Source: Reticulitermes speratus (Eukaryota; Arthropoda; Insecta; Blattodea; Rhinotermitidae). From it: 64,000 nt of DNA. A model generated the notes under the pieces. That model saw only the letters and a program-made list of their open reading frames with translations. It was not told the DNA's origin and did no database searches. Below, in pieces: positions 34,568 through 46,050 of this stretch (its first letter is position 1; each line of letters starts with the position of its first letter). The stretch lies in NCBI GenBank assembly GCA_021186555.1, contig JAJKFL010000014.1, forward strand, positions 38,608,698 to 38,672,697, read 5' to 3'. The translations under genes and the position numbers were made by a program.

Positions 34568-35035
34568 GCCCTTGTTTTACGCCCTACTTATATTCCTGAA
34601 AAGGGGGGCGTAAATATAAAAGACGTAAATCAAAGATATTCCCATAATAAACAATGGAATTAGTAGGGTTAGGGGCAGTCATACCAATGACAGTCTCTTC
34701 ATATGCTGTGTATGTACGTGTATTTATTATCATTTTGTGTTACTGATACAAAAAGAGAGAAACAAACAATTAGTATTGACTTTTAGCCCATGCAAATTGA
34801 AAAGGAGTTGTAAACAACTTGTGTACACTTGTCACGGATGATATATTTCCACATCATCGTTGTCACGGATGAATAAATTCACTCTCACAGCGTTTACAAC
34901 TCAGCAAGCTTCCAAGTGTGCAGCTAGCCAAAGGGCGTTAAACCGAAAGTGGGAGGACGAAAACTGAGAAGTGGTGTAAATTTGGAAAGGGCGTTAAAGC
35001 AAGAGGGCTAAAATAAATAGGCGTAAAACAAGAGC
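34568..35035. mobile_element. TA-flanked inverted-repeat MITE
   Basis: Ends GCCCTTGTTTTACGCC and its near complement (GGCGTAAAACAAGAGC), flanked by TA (34566-34567, 35036-35037). 468 bp, no coding capacity. Probably another Tc1/mariner-class MITE; the exact family is not recognised. Confidence 0.75.
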
Positions 35036-35109
35036 TAACTGAAATTGATCCAGTGACTGAGATTTTTTAACTAAAGTATACATAATTCCTTTAATTTGCC
35101 AATGACTTA

Positions 35110-36150
35110 AATATCTTAGATTAATTTTATATTATTCATACCGTGCATATTCTTACGATTAGTATATCCACAAACAAATGCACTTAATAATATGAAATAC
35201 AATAATTACAGTTATTAAAACTCCTACATGTTTCGACACTGGGGTGCCATCCTCAGGGACGTATAGAACAAAGGAATATAAGCCCAACACGTTGGTCTAG
35301 GTATTACACTGCCCGTATTGAAATGTATGAAATGTTAAAATTCTAATATATATAAAAATTAATAAGTACAAAAATTACAATATTGTGATATTAAAATTAT
35401 ATGGCAGTGGGCAGTTCCACTTATAAGTCCGTAGTTGTTACGTTCTGTGCGGATTATGCTACAGGGTACTTATTTAGTCCACCTCATCGCCCGATACCAC
35501 ACGCATCACACGCTCTACCTAGTATGTGTTCTTATATGTACTCTCCGTTATATAACATTGCCATGAATTTTATTTAAATAATACTAATAAATATTTACTT
35601 ATATAAACTTAACACGGCTAACATATTTACAGGACGAGATGCCATCGGATCACATAAGAACGAGATATGTTTGTATGCATAAACCGTACAGAATAAAAAC
35701 AACTACGAATTTATACATGGAAGGGCTCACTTTTAGTAGCACAGCATTTTGATTTTATGCTTATCAGGTTTTTATATATTTCTGAATTTTAACATTTTAA
35801 ATATTTCAATACGCGCAGTGTAATGCCTAGACAAACGTGTTGGGCTTATATACTCCTTTGTTCTATAACTCCCTGAGGATGTTACCCCGGTGCCGAAACA
35901 TGTAGGAATTTTAATAGTTGTTATTAATTTTATTTTATTAAGTGCAAATGTTGGTGGATGTATTGATTGTCCTATAACAGAATTTTATATTATTAATACC
36001 GTACAAAAATACGGGTAATTTAACCTACACCCAAGATTTTGAGCTCGTATTCCTTTGTTTTATAACTCCCTGAGGGTGGCACCCCGCTGCCGAAACATGT
36101 AGGTGGCTTAATAATTTGTTATGAATTGTATTTTGTTTTATTAAGTACAT
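35110..36150. mobile_element. P6: Penelope-like inverted-repeat element with an extra direct arm
   Basis: Arms 35170-35345 and 35765-35955 are inverted repeats sharing CCCAACACGT, TGTTCTATA-type and CGAAACATGTAGG words. Outside the left arm is ACCGTGCATATTC, the extension-type word. To the right, ACCGTACAAAAATAC is followed by another right-arm-like unit (36040-36150, CTGAGGGTGGCACC ... CCGAAACATGTAGG). One inverted pair plus a further direct copy recalls tandem and inverted terminal repeats of Penelope elements. No target duplication located. Confidence 0.55.
35223..35259 (-). ncRNA. Hammerhead-ribozyme-like motif, P6 left arm
   Basis: Minus strand: TCC, CTGAGGA, T, hairpin GGCAC-CCCA-GTGTC, GAAA, C-AT-GT, A, GGA. 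Stem I TCC/GGA, stem II five pairs (one G-U). Same layout as P2 and P9, including the extra U. Confidence 0.35.
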
Positions 36151-36769
36151 TGAAAGACAGGAAAACCGACAAGCTTTGGGCTGTATTGTAATGAAGAGCA
36201 CTAGAGTTCGAATAACAGGCGAGGAACACAAATTATGAACTCCTCATTAGGCAGTTTTGTCATTAATTTTTCGATTCTCTTCAGACGTTGCATTTTAGAC
36301 GGCTTTTTTGAAAGTAAATGGTTCTTATAAGAAGCCATTTTCTCTAAGATTCTTGAATGATTTCTTCGAAGGAACATTCTCGGTGAAACGAATTACTGTA
36401 ATTTATTGATACGAGTCATGACATTCATCGTGATCAGATTCACGTTAACTTTGTGTTACATCGCTATTTATTTCGTTTTTGGTATGAGTGTATTGTCTGG
36501 GGTTGGAGAACTTTAATTCTTATGCTTCATTTAACTCCTTTGTTACGAGTTTAGACTCTCAGGGTACACATTATATCGTATCAGTCATAAATTTTAATGT
36601 AACGGAACTGTAACGAATTGCCAGCTGATGGTATTAGGTTGAAGTTATTTCCACCCAGTGCTTTTGGAGGGTTATGGCTAGGTTAAGCAAATTTATTACA
36701 AATACGTGACACGATAGAAACAAATATAAGCTGAGTTTGTGTTACATTGTTCGAAAAGGACCGGATATT
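36151..36769. other. No recognisable feature
   Basis: Nothing supported. Confidence 0.4.
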
Positions 36770-37438
36770 GTCTAACAGACAACAGCTGCCACGGGAAGTA
36801 CCGGATATTGTCTAACGGACAACAGCTGCCACGGGAATTACCGGATATATTCTAACGGACAACAGCTGCCACGGGAAGCACCGGGTATTGTCTAAAGTAC
36901 AACAGCTGCCACGGGAAGTACCGGATATTGTCTAACGGACAAAAGCTGCCACGGGAAGTACCGGATATTATCTAACGGATAACAGCTGCCACGGGAAGCA
37001 CCGGGTATTGTCTAACGGACAACAGCTGCCACTGGAAGTACCGGATATTATCTAACGGACAACAGCTGCCACGGGAAGCACCGGGTATTGTCTAAAGTAC
37101 AACAGCTGCCACGGGAAGTACCGGATATTGTCTAACGGACAACAGCTGCCACGGGAAGTACCGGATATTGTCTAACGGATAACAGCTGCCACGGGAAGCA
37201 CCGGGTATTGTCTAACGGACAACAGCTGCCACGGGAAGTACCGGATATTGTCTAACGGATAACAGCTGCCACGGGAAGCACCGGATATTGTCTAACGGAC
37301 AACAGCTGCCACGGGAAGTACCGGATATTTTCTAACGGACAACAGCTGCCACGGGAAGTACCGGATATTTTCTAACGGACAACAGCTGCCACGGGAAGTA
37401 CCGGATATTGTCTAACGGACAACAGCTGCCACGGGAAG
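36770..37438. repeat. 40-bp minisatellite, 17 copies
   Basis: Unit ACCGGATATTGTCTAACGGA then CAACAGCTGCCACGGGAAGT. Variant units (GGGTATTGTCTAAAGTAC; GCACCGGG) recur at regular intervals, hinting at a higher-order repeat. Each unit has the E-box CAGCTG. Confidence 0.95.
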
Positions 37439-38215
37439 ACACTCCGTGTTGAGAGTCGATATTAATGTGAGACAGTTTTATCGTTCAAAGAGCGGAAGCT
37501 GTCCATATTTGGAAGAACGCCACCATTAGATTCTGGACATGATGCAGAGTATATAAGTGATGTTTGAAGCCAAGTGGAATTTGGATCAGTGCCAATACGG
37601 AACTAAGAAGTTTATGTTATCTGAAACAGTGTCAGGTCACAACGAATTGACAAACACAAGTACTGATACATGATTTCCTTCGGATATCTTTTCATGGGGT
37701 GAGATAAGCAAGAAGTACAAGCTGATTAACAAATATGGCTGTTTTTTCTGTCACGTTAATTGTGTCCGTTGCACCACGGCATGGGGCTGTCGCAGGTTGC
37801 GAATGGAGGAGACGGAATGCTATGAAGACTAGCCGCGTATGTATTGACTAGTAAGTATCGGAAAGCCGACAAAGGGGATCCTGTTGCTTCGGATTTGAAT
37901 GTTGGAATGAAAACACCTCACCTTGGAAATCAACATAATCGAAAGTGTTAGGCAGGACCTCGTCTTTAACATCTTGCCCTTTGAAGCCGGAACCGACTTG
38001 CTGTCCCGTAATGCCCTTAACAAACTACCCACTGACGATGCACAACATCGCTGAAGAATAAAGACCTCAAATTCATCGCGGCGAGAGCCTATAATTTCTC
38101 AATTCAAGATGTATACCAACCTAGAATCTAATTGGTAAACGATCTGTACTGTATTTTAAATAGGTAGACGACCACTTCTGACATTTATTGAATTACCAAG
38201 CTTTAACGATGTTAG
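37439..38215. other. No recognisable feature
   Basis: Unique-looking sequence; a 67-codon minus-strand frame at 37829-38032 has no known motif. Confidence 0.4.
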
Positions 38216-38468
38216 ACCAATCCCGGTGGCCGTGCAGTCTAAGGCGTAGGTCTGCGGCCACTCGATTGCTGGGATCGCGCATTCGAACCCCGTCTGTTTT
38301 ATTTGTTGTGTGTTATGTAGTTAGCGGCTTCTGCGACGAGCTGATCAATGTTTTGGGGGAGTTCTACCGGGTGTGCGTGTTTAATTGTGTGTAATTGTGA
38401 GTGATCTAGGAAACTGAACAATGAGGTGACCAGGGCCTGATTTGGGTTTTAGAGGCACAGAAGAAAAA
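38216..38468 (+). mobile_element. SINE family A copy A4, degenerate
   Basis: Head CCGGTGGCCGTGCAGTCTAA is recognisable and the B box is mutated (GCATTCGAACCCCG). The body has internal deletions. Older than the other A copies. Confidence 0.7.
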
Positions 38469-38670
38469 TATGTTAGGCAGAACACACACACACACCTGAG
38501 CGACTTGTAAACGAGCCTTCTGTTTCTTGTGTGTTTGTGTGTGTGTGTGATCTAGAAACCTCAACAGTAGGGTGTCGATTTGGGCTGTTAAGCCACAGAA
38601 AGAAAATGATATTAGGCAGAAAGAAGACACTTACCTGAGCGCCTAGTACATGAGCCTTATGTCTTGTAGT
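38401..38670. repeat. Diverged direct duplication of the SINE A4 tail
   Basis: 38401-38530 and 38546-38670 align as direct repeats: both run GTGATCTAG-AAAC, AGCCACAGA or GGCACAGAAG, TTAGGCAGAA, ACCTGAGCG and GAGCCTT, separated by a GT-rich stretch. Confidence 0.75.
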
Positions 38671-38829
38671 TTAAGACGTCTGTTAAAAGTTTGAAAAGCT
38701 GTAAGTTACAACGTAATAATAAAATTTCAGAATAATTCAGTGAATCAGGATTTATAAAATTAGGTTCTGAAATCCATAAACTTATTATTTGTATTCGGGA
38801 TAATGAAGGATCGCTTCAATATTGGAATT

Positions 38830-40100
38830 GTTTGTTGTGTCCATTGTTAAGAAGGCGATAAAATCGACTGTGGTAATTATCGAGATATGTTACTGTCACT
38901 AAGTACCTACAAAATTTTTGGATATTCTTCTCTAAACTTACCTCAATGTGTAGAGGAAATTACTGGGGAACACTCGAGTTCAATTCTAGTTAATAAATCA
39001 ATATTTATCGGATCTTTATCATTGTTCAAGTAGGCCTGCTTGGAGAAAAAACGAAAACTAAATGAGTAGAATATTAGCTATTTATATATAAGAAAGCTTA
39101 TGAGTCGGTTAGGAGATAAGTTTTGTATGATATTGTCAAACAGTTTTGCATAACCATGAAATAGATAGTAGAATTACAACGTGTTTCAGTGAAACACAAT
39201 ACTATGCGGATAGGAAAATAATTCTGTGATAAATCTCCTGTTTAGCATGGTGTAGAAAAATGGGATGCTTTTTCACCATTCATTTTAAAATTTGCTTTGC
39301 CACATGTCATTAAGACAGCCCTAGTAAACCAGGAGAATTGGAATTTTATAGGCATGTCAGCTTCTAGTCTATGCTGCTGACAGTAACTGATTGGGCGGAA
39401 AATTAGTAATATAAAGGAATGAAGGAGCTTTATTAGTTGCTAGCGAGCAGGTTCGTGTAGAGCTACAAGTAATTACAGACAACGAAGTATATGTCGATAT
39501 GTGTTTTTAGCAGAGTGCACAAAAAGTCACAAGTGAAGTTAGCTAATAAATCCCTTGAAAATATGGCAGAATTCAAATATTATGGGTATGACACTAATAA
39601 TTAAGCTTCCGGGAATAAATAATGAAGAGAAGATTAAAACCAGGGCATGACTGCTAATATTCGATCCAGAGTTTTTAGCCTTCCTCTTTTCTATCTACAA
39701 ACATAAAATTAGAAATGTACAGTACGTAATTTTGATTGTTCTTGTATAGGGGCTTAGACTTGATTTTTTACATTAAGGTGAGAACATGGGTGTCCAAAGT
39801 AGGTGCTCGGAATATCTTTGAGCCTAAGAAAGAAGTAAAAAGAGACTGGAGGAAATTACATAATAAAGAGGTTTATGATTTTTAGTTTTGTACAAATGTT
39901 ATTAGGGTGATCAAATCAAGAGGATGAGATGAGTGGGTCATAAACGCGAAGAAAAAGATTACATGGAAGAACTAAAAGTAAAGAGAAGTATGACATTAAG
40001 ATAGATGTTAAAGGGATACGATGGCAGGAGTTGGACTGAATTGGCGAGACTTGACTCTCTGAGAAAATATTAGCTTCTCTAAAAGGACTTTGCTACATGG
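38830..40100 (+). pseudogene. Long decayed non-LTR retrotransposon ORF2
   Basis: Reading the plus strand across frames gives the order of a LINE reverse transcriptase: 'KIDCGNYRDMLLSLSTYKIF' (NYRGISLLS-like block), 'LPQCVEEITGEHSSS' (DEIIGDHQCGFR-like), 'ISYLYIRKLMSRLGD' (FIDFKKAYDSV-like), 'QLLVYAADSN-LGGK' (YADDVNMLG-like, catalytic YADD degraded to YAAD), 'ENMAEFKYYGYDTN' (EEVEKFKYLGATVTN-like), then 'NVIRVIKSRG' and 'SFSKRTLLHGV'-like end. Dozens of frameshifts and stops; the catalytic motif is broken. The best-preserved relic of the LINE type whose tails recur at 50440 and 54580. Confidence 0.75.
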
Positions 40101-40142
40101 AGTTAGTTATTTGGTTGTTTGGTTGGTTGGTTAACTAGTTAG

Positions 40143-40387
40143 TGAGTATATTAAAACCAACTAATGAACTAGATTATTAACACAATAAGGTTTATTTTTA
40201 ATCCCTACTTACGTTTCGGCAATCAAGTTGCCATTCTCAGGGAGCGCTTATCACAGAATCAGTAGTATCTATGTCATCCAGATATACAGATGTAGGGGTT
40301 AAATTTCATTTTATTCTGTTAATAATGTTGTGCATTATTTGGTTTTAATGTACTCATGATAAAATGCATGGTACATACAACATAAAC
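40143..40387. mobile_element. P7: Penelope-like inverted-repeat element
   Basis: Arms begin TGAGTATATTAAAACCAACT and end GGTTTTAATGTACTCA. The extension of 31 bases is on the right (about 40357-40387) and contains ATGCATGGTACATAC, complementary to the ACCGTGCAT-type word. Perfect 12-bp target duplication TTAACTAGTTAG at 40131-40142 and 40388-40399. Minus strand carries CTGAGAATGGC ... GCCGAAACGTAAG. Confidence 0.65.
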
Positions 40388-40399
40388 TTAACTAGTTAG

Positions 40400-41014
40400 T
40401 TACTTAGGAAGCGAATTGTTTTATGTCGTAGCATAATTTTGGTTTAAATTTTTAAGAGAGAATTAAAAAAATTGCGTTATTAAAAATTTCTAACCGCAAC
40501 GATTTGCAGAGTTCTGGTTAGACTCGTAGTGAAATACTAAATTTGACGAGAAAACAAAACAAAATCCATTATAAATGTTTCGATTCAGGAAATATTTTTG
40601 GCAAATTTTCACACCTTAATGCTGATTTAAGCAGACGTTCTAAGGTGCCATTTCTACTTGTCTTCTTCTGCTTACTAACCTGTGAGTTAGTAAGTAGACT
40701 CAAGCTTTCTTTGCCTTTTACATCGACCCAACTTCTCGAATAAAAACAGAATGATTTTTTGATATTTCGGAGTTTTACCAAAACATATGCACGTGTGATT
40801 GGGCGAGAATAACTGACGTCTTCCGCTGCTTTATTTATATCATAAAAATAATATTATATTTTTCTAAATTGAAATTAAATATTATTAATTTTATTTTTAT
40901 CCGGTAGAAATGCGCTAAGATTTTTAAAAAGGAGACAAAAATTAATATGAATATAATTTTCGACGCTTTTGATATGGCATTCAGGGTGGCCGTTATGCAC
41001 TGTCTAACACTGCA
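40400..41014. other. No recognisable feature
   Basis: Open frames here (40543-40743, 40569-40781) carry no family motif. Confidence 0.4.
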
Positions 41015-41022
41015 GTCTAGAG

Positions 41023-41624
41023 CAGCGGTCGCCAACCGGTGGTCCGCGAGAAAATTTTGGTGGTCCGTGGAGAAATTTGGACATTATTTGCAATTTTTAT
41101 GTTTATTATACTATTTCATTATATAGCAATTTTAGCATGAAAGAAAAAGAAAGCCTAATCGATCTATCATCAGACGACAGTCTCAAAACTAAATTCCACT
41201 CGTCCTCATCAAGACATCATTTTTGGCTCTCCGTAAAAAGTGAGTACCCATTGCTGAGTGAAAAAGCCATCAAAATTTTGATTCCATTAGCAACAACCTA
41301 TTTGTGTGAAAAGACATTCTCATCTGTTACAACAATTAAAAACAAGTACCGTTGTCGGCTTGAAATACAAACGGCTCTCCGTGTTGCAGTGACGTCATTG
41401 GAGCCAAGAATCCATAAACTTATTTCAAACAAGCAGCAACAAATATCACACTAATAATTTTGTTATAATTAAACAAGTTCATTTCATATTAATAAAATGG
41501 AACTTTTATGATCATTATTTTATAGATGTTTGTACCTTTTTAAAAAAAATTCATGTTAGTGGTCCGCGGGATTCAAAATTGTGAGTTTGGTGGTCCGTGA
41601 GGTCCGAATGGTTGGCGACCGCTG
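41023..41624 (+). mobile_element. Internally deleted hAT transposon
   Basis: 602-bp element. Inverted ends CAGCGGTCGCCAACC at both termini; flanks GTCTAGAG (41015-41022) and GTCTAGAT (41625-41632) form an 8-bp target duplication with one change. Subterminal GTGGTCCGCG/GTGGTCCGTG words repeat near both ends, as transposase binding sites often do. The transposase is reduced to its C-terminal domain. Confidence 0.9.
41137..41454 (+). CDS. hAT transposase C-terminal dimerization domain, uninterrupted
   Basis: From ATG 41137 to TAA, 105 residues. FWLSVKSEYPLLSEKAIKIL, IPLATTYLCEKTFSSVTTIK, NKYRCRLEIQTALRVAVTSL and EPRIHKLISNKQQQISH match the hAT family C-terminal dimerization region of ZBED/FAM200-type transposases (landmarks FW.S...YP.LS..A...L.PF.TTYLCE..FS, KNKYR.RL, LR.A, I..L...KQ). 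The DNA-binding zinc finger and the first two catalytic blocks are missing. The frame is intact through the domain, notable in a window of broken relics. It could be recently deleted or by chance unbroken; a dominant inhibitor role is speculation. Confidence 0.75.
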   Translation: MKEKESLIDLSSDDSLKTKFHSSSSRHHFWLSVKSEYPLLSEKAIKILIPLATTYLCEKTFSSVTTIKNKYRCRLEIQTALRVAVTSLEPRIHKLISNKQQQISH

Positions 41625-41632
41625 GTCTAGAT

Positions 41633-42399
41633 TGCTCAGTTCTCCGAAGCATCATCTGCGTATTTCAGAAGACAAAATCCCTCAATGTCAGGGCCAAGGC
41701 TGCTGACTCATAAAGCCTGGATTATCTGACACATTCTTAAGCTGCTATAAGAAATAGAGTAATGTAAAGAAGATTAGTTATTTGAAATGTGACGCCATGC
41801 AGGTTCATACATCGGTACTAAAGTTCTGACTATTTGCATGATAGAGGGTAGAGACAGTAGGATTTCCGAAACACTGCTAAATATCTAGGCACAACTAAGT
41901 TTCAGGTATCTCTACCCCATGTAAGACACTAATTATCCCCTTCTGGCACGTAGAAACACCATTACTCTCGCAAGGTTCCCATGTTGCCACTTGGTCACGC
42001 CGCCCTCATGGTCATGCAGATCACTCACTGAAAACAATTTAAGAAGAGCGACATTGCTACCAGCTAACATTGCTACCAGCTACGTGGAATTCTGAAAACA
42101 GCGAACTGTGACTTAATTATCTGGGTGATAGTGGAAACACAAAACTTGTGTTGTTAGGGATGTTTGGAAAGGAGCCTATTAGAATTGTATAGAGCAATGC
42201 AGTAACTATAACGATGCTCTTTATAAGTTAATGTATGATGTTAGCGGAATTACGAATGATGATAACGGAGCTAGTAAAAAGGCGATTATTCTCTGCGGTC
42301 AAAGGGTGGAGAATGGCGGAGTGTATTAAAGGCGAAATGCGAACAGCAGGCATCAATCCATCAGTCAATTATTATGTGCCTTCTCTCTCTCCATTTATT
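41633..42399. other. No recognisable feature
   Basis: Nothing supported. Confidence 0.4.
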
Positions 42400-42590
42400 C
42401 CTTCATCCATCCATCCATTCATTCATTCATCCATCCAACTATCTATCCATTCAATCAATCTATCTATCTATCTATCTGCCTATCTGTCTGTCTATCTATC
42501 TATCTATCTATCTATTTAGCTATCTATCTATCTATCTATCTATCTATCCATCTACCTATCCATCCATCCATCCATCAATCAATAAGTATT
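42400..42590. repeat. (CATC)n/(CTAT)n microsatellite
   Basis: Mixed CATC and CTAT tetramers over about 190 bases. Confidence 0.95.
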
Positions 42591-42769
42591 AAATATTTCG
42601 AATGTCTGTATTCTGGCCTCAGTTACCCAGCATGCAAATCGCATCTTTTCTGCATTGTATTACACCGTCATCTGTGACCTGTCTGGCTCTACTGTATTTT
42701 TCCACATTATCTCGGAAAGAAAGTTGTTGAATATAAATTGTGTTGTGATTTTCTCTACAATTTTGTCTG

Positions 42770-43040
42770 AAACATTTCTCATTCTAAGAAGAATTCCTGG
42801 AGATATCTTGATACACGTACGTACGTCTTCATGTAAAGTACCTGTCATTCTTGTCTGATGTTAATGAAACTTGAATTGTATTGACAGATTTTAGAAAAAT
42901 CCTCAAATATTAAACTTCATGAAAATCCGTCTGGTGGGACCCGAGTTTTTTCATGAGGACAGACAGACGGACGGACGACAGACAGACAGACATAACGAAA
43001 CTAATAGTGACTTTTCGCAGTTTTGCGAACGCCCCTAAAA
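42770..43040 (-). repeat. Dispersed repeat R, partial copy 3
   Basis: Minus strand shares GGATTTTCATGAAGTTTAAT, the GTCTGTCTGTC/CGTCCGTC run and GAGAAATGTTTCAGACAAAA with the copies at 23310 and 61935. Confidence 0.65.
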
Positions 43041-43103
43041 AGAGGTGTGATATTCGTGAAGATGGAGACAGCAGGCAAGCTTCTAACTGTGTTACGTGTG
43101 TTC

Positions 43104-44246
43104 CAAAACAAAGCGTCACGTGTCAGAATACTACAGGACAAGTTCCGAGACACGTCGAAATAACAGCTGCAGTGTAAAACACAGCGTCACATGTCGGAAT
43201 ACTACAGGACAAGTTCCGAGACACGTCGAAGTAACAGCTGCAGTGTAAAACACAGCGTCACATGTCGGAATACTGCAGGACAAGTCCCGAGACACGTCGA
43301 AGTAACAGCTGCTGTGTAAAACACAGCGTCACTTGTCGGAATACTACAGGACAAGTTCCGAGACACGTCGAAGTAACAGCTGCAGTGTAAAACCCAGCGT
43401 CACTTGTCGGAATACTGCAGGACAAGTTCCGAGACACGTCGAAGTAACAGCTGCAGTATAAAACCCAGCGTCACTTGTCGGAATACTGCAGGACAAGTTC
43501 CGAGACACGTCGAAGTAACAGCTGCAGTGTAAAACCCAGCGTCACTTGTCGGAATACTGCAGGACAAGTTCCGAGACACGTCGAAGTAACAGCTGCAGTG
43601 TAAAACCCAGCGTCACTTGTCGGAATACTGCAGGACAAGTTCCGAGACACGTCGAAGTAACAGCTGCAGTGTAAAACCCAGCGTCACTTGTCGGAATACT
43701 GCAGGACAAGTTCCGAGACACGTCGAAGTAACAGCTGCAGTGTAAAACCCAGCGTCACTTGTCGGAATACTGCAGGACAAGTTCCGGGACACGTCGAAGT
43801 AACAGCTGCAGTGTAAAACACAGCGTCACTTGTCGGAATTCTGCAGGACAAGTTCCGAGACACGTCGAAGTAACAGCTGCAGTGTAAAACCCAGCGTCAC
43901 TTGTCGGAATACTGCAGGACAAGTTCCGGGACACGTCGAAGTAACAGCTGCAGTGTAAACCACAGCGTCACTTGTCGGAATACTGCAGGACAATTTCCGA
44001 GACACGTCGAAGTAACAGCTGCAGTGTAAAACCCAGCGTCACATGTCGGAATACTGCAGGACAAGTTCCGAGACACGTCGAAGTAACAGCTGCAGTGTAA
44101 AACCCAGCGTCACATGTCGGAATACTGCAGGACAAGTTCCGAGACACGTCGAAGTAACAGCTGCAGTGTAAAACACAGCGTCACATGTCGGAATACTACA
44201 GGACAAGTTCCGAGACACGTCGAAGTAACAGCTGCAGTGTAAAACT
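43104..44246. repeat. 71-bp minisatellite, 16 copies
   Basis: Unit GTCACTTGTCGGAATACTGC, AGGACAAGTTCCGAGACACG, TCGAAGTAACAGCTGCAGTG, TAAAACCCAGC. Outer copies differ from inner copies (ACATGTC and CTACAGG outside, ACTTGTC and CTGCAGG inside), the pattern expected of homogenisation from the centre. Confidence 0.95.
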
Positions 44247-45840
44247 CAATTGTGGTTAATAATTATTTTCTGCCCGGGATTTTTGCCAGGCGGTATAAGA
44301 AGTCATTTTATTTCTCTGCCTCTTCAGAATAAAAGGGTTGTGCGTGGACTGCTACGCGCCTGCAAATTACAGGCATGTTCTGTGAGAGTGGATGTACCGA
44401 GTGACAGTTTAAATTGTGCCTAAATAATTTAAATTGAAAAACTGTGATAATACCGAGAATCCGAATGAATAATTAACGTGTCATACTGCCTTCAAGAAAC
44501 TTTCAACTTCCTGCAAATTCCACTCACATTGGTTGGACGACGTATGTGGGCCATGTGATTTCACCTACCTTGACGGCCGTAAGATGTCAGTGACGAAAAT
44601 GCATGTACACAAAATAATACAAAATAATTTTACAGACATTGTGACGCCGAAAACTGTATTCAGACTTCTATATACAAATGACACACGTAGTAGATGGTGC
44701 ACATCAGACTTATAACCGAACTTGCTGCTTACTATTTTATTATTAATTTGATATACATTAAATTAGTAGACTGTTCTCTTCCAAAAGGTTAACTTTATTT
44801 ATTTATTGCAACACAACGTCAGCACAAAACCATCCGTCTACTCTCTTTCTTTCACTCCCGCCAACTGCCTCGGGACAACTGGTCCCTTGTCCTTCTAGCT
44901 ATTTTTAGACGAGTGGAAGGGGAGAGCCGAACTGCCCTAACAGTACTAGTATTTGAAAGCTTCAATAATGTTCGGCTACAGACTCCTTTGGTATTTAAGC
45001 ATTTTTTTGTACGGTGGAACCAAGGTTTGACTCCCGACGTAAAATAAATCAGTTTCAGCGCCTCTAGCAAGAGTTTACAACTGACCTCACCTCGACGTTT
45101 GATGAGAAGTGCTTTAGAGCTAGGTGCTTGTTAAGAGGCCCAAAAAGTTGGAAATGTCAGCGCCCCATACTGCCAAACGCACTTGTGACTGGTTATGGCG
45201 GTACAGCTAGGAGGTTTATATTGTTCATACATTGCATTGTCGCCAACCAAATCACACAATACTCAGCCAAACACCTTCCATGTAGCCCGATATCGCGCCC
45301 AGAGATTTCCACTTCTCTGGACACCTTAAAAAGCACGAGTTCATAAATGTCAATGGTGACTACGTGGAGGTATAATATATACCATCTGCTAGACATGAGC
45401 CGTGTAGAAAATGAAATTATTTGAAAGTCCTTTAGAGTTTACTTTCCAGACGAAAGATGTCATCAACATACAAGGAAATTATGTAATTAGCTGAGGCTTA
45501 TTTTCTTTATTTAATATTTGTGTTTGTATTCTGAGCAAACAACATCAAGTACTAAGCCGACGGATTAACCCAGGGGCTCTCTGTTATAGCCAACTTGTGT
45601 AGCCGATAAGGGTTCCAGATACTAGGACTGTGTCTGCACAGGATTTGAACCGTGGGCCTGTGTTCTGTCAACATCACGTGACGATGTAAACTCGGATCTA
45701 ATCCCTGCGAGGTAGGGGACAGATTGACTGCTACCAGGACCCTTAGTTACGGGATGCAAACTGCATTTGCAGTATTGTTACTGGATAGAATCTACGAGAA
45801 ACAGTGGCTTAAAACTAATATAATCTTCTAACCACTTATT
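44247..45840. other. No recognisable feature
   Basis: Around 44800-45110 a run of moderately GC-rich sequence is open on both strands but matches no family I know. 45560-45720 has a GATTTGAACC-type B-box-like word, too weak to call a SINE. Confidence 0.4.
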
Positions 45841-46050
45841 TCATGCGAGATTTGTGGTGGGCAATTGGCACTGGGGCAGGCCTTTCCCCGAGTACTTCGG
45901 TTTTCCCCTCTCAATTTCATTCCATCGGTGCTCCATTACATGGAAAAACGAATAAAACTAATGATCTTCATCACAGGGTTGTACAATAAGCCTCAAGGCT
46001 GCGGTGCGTCTGTAGCATCTGCTGCGGGGCCCTTCACCACACAGAAAAAA
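45841..46050 (+). mobile_element. SINE family B copy B3, 5'-truncated
   Basis: Starts inside the body (TTTGTGGTGGGCAATTGGCA) and runs through CCCCGAGTACTTCGGTTTTC to GCTGCGGGGCCC. The tRNA-like head is missing. An open frame of 145 codons (45865-46302) begins in it and is not a gene. Confidence 0.85.

Noticed and set aside
42235..42592. Open frames ending in (YLSI)n
   Set aside because: Translated CTAT microsatellite.
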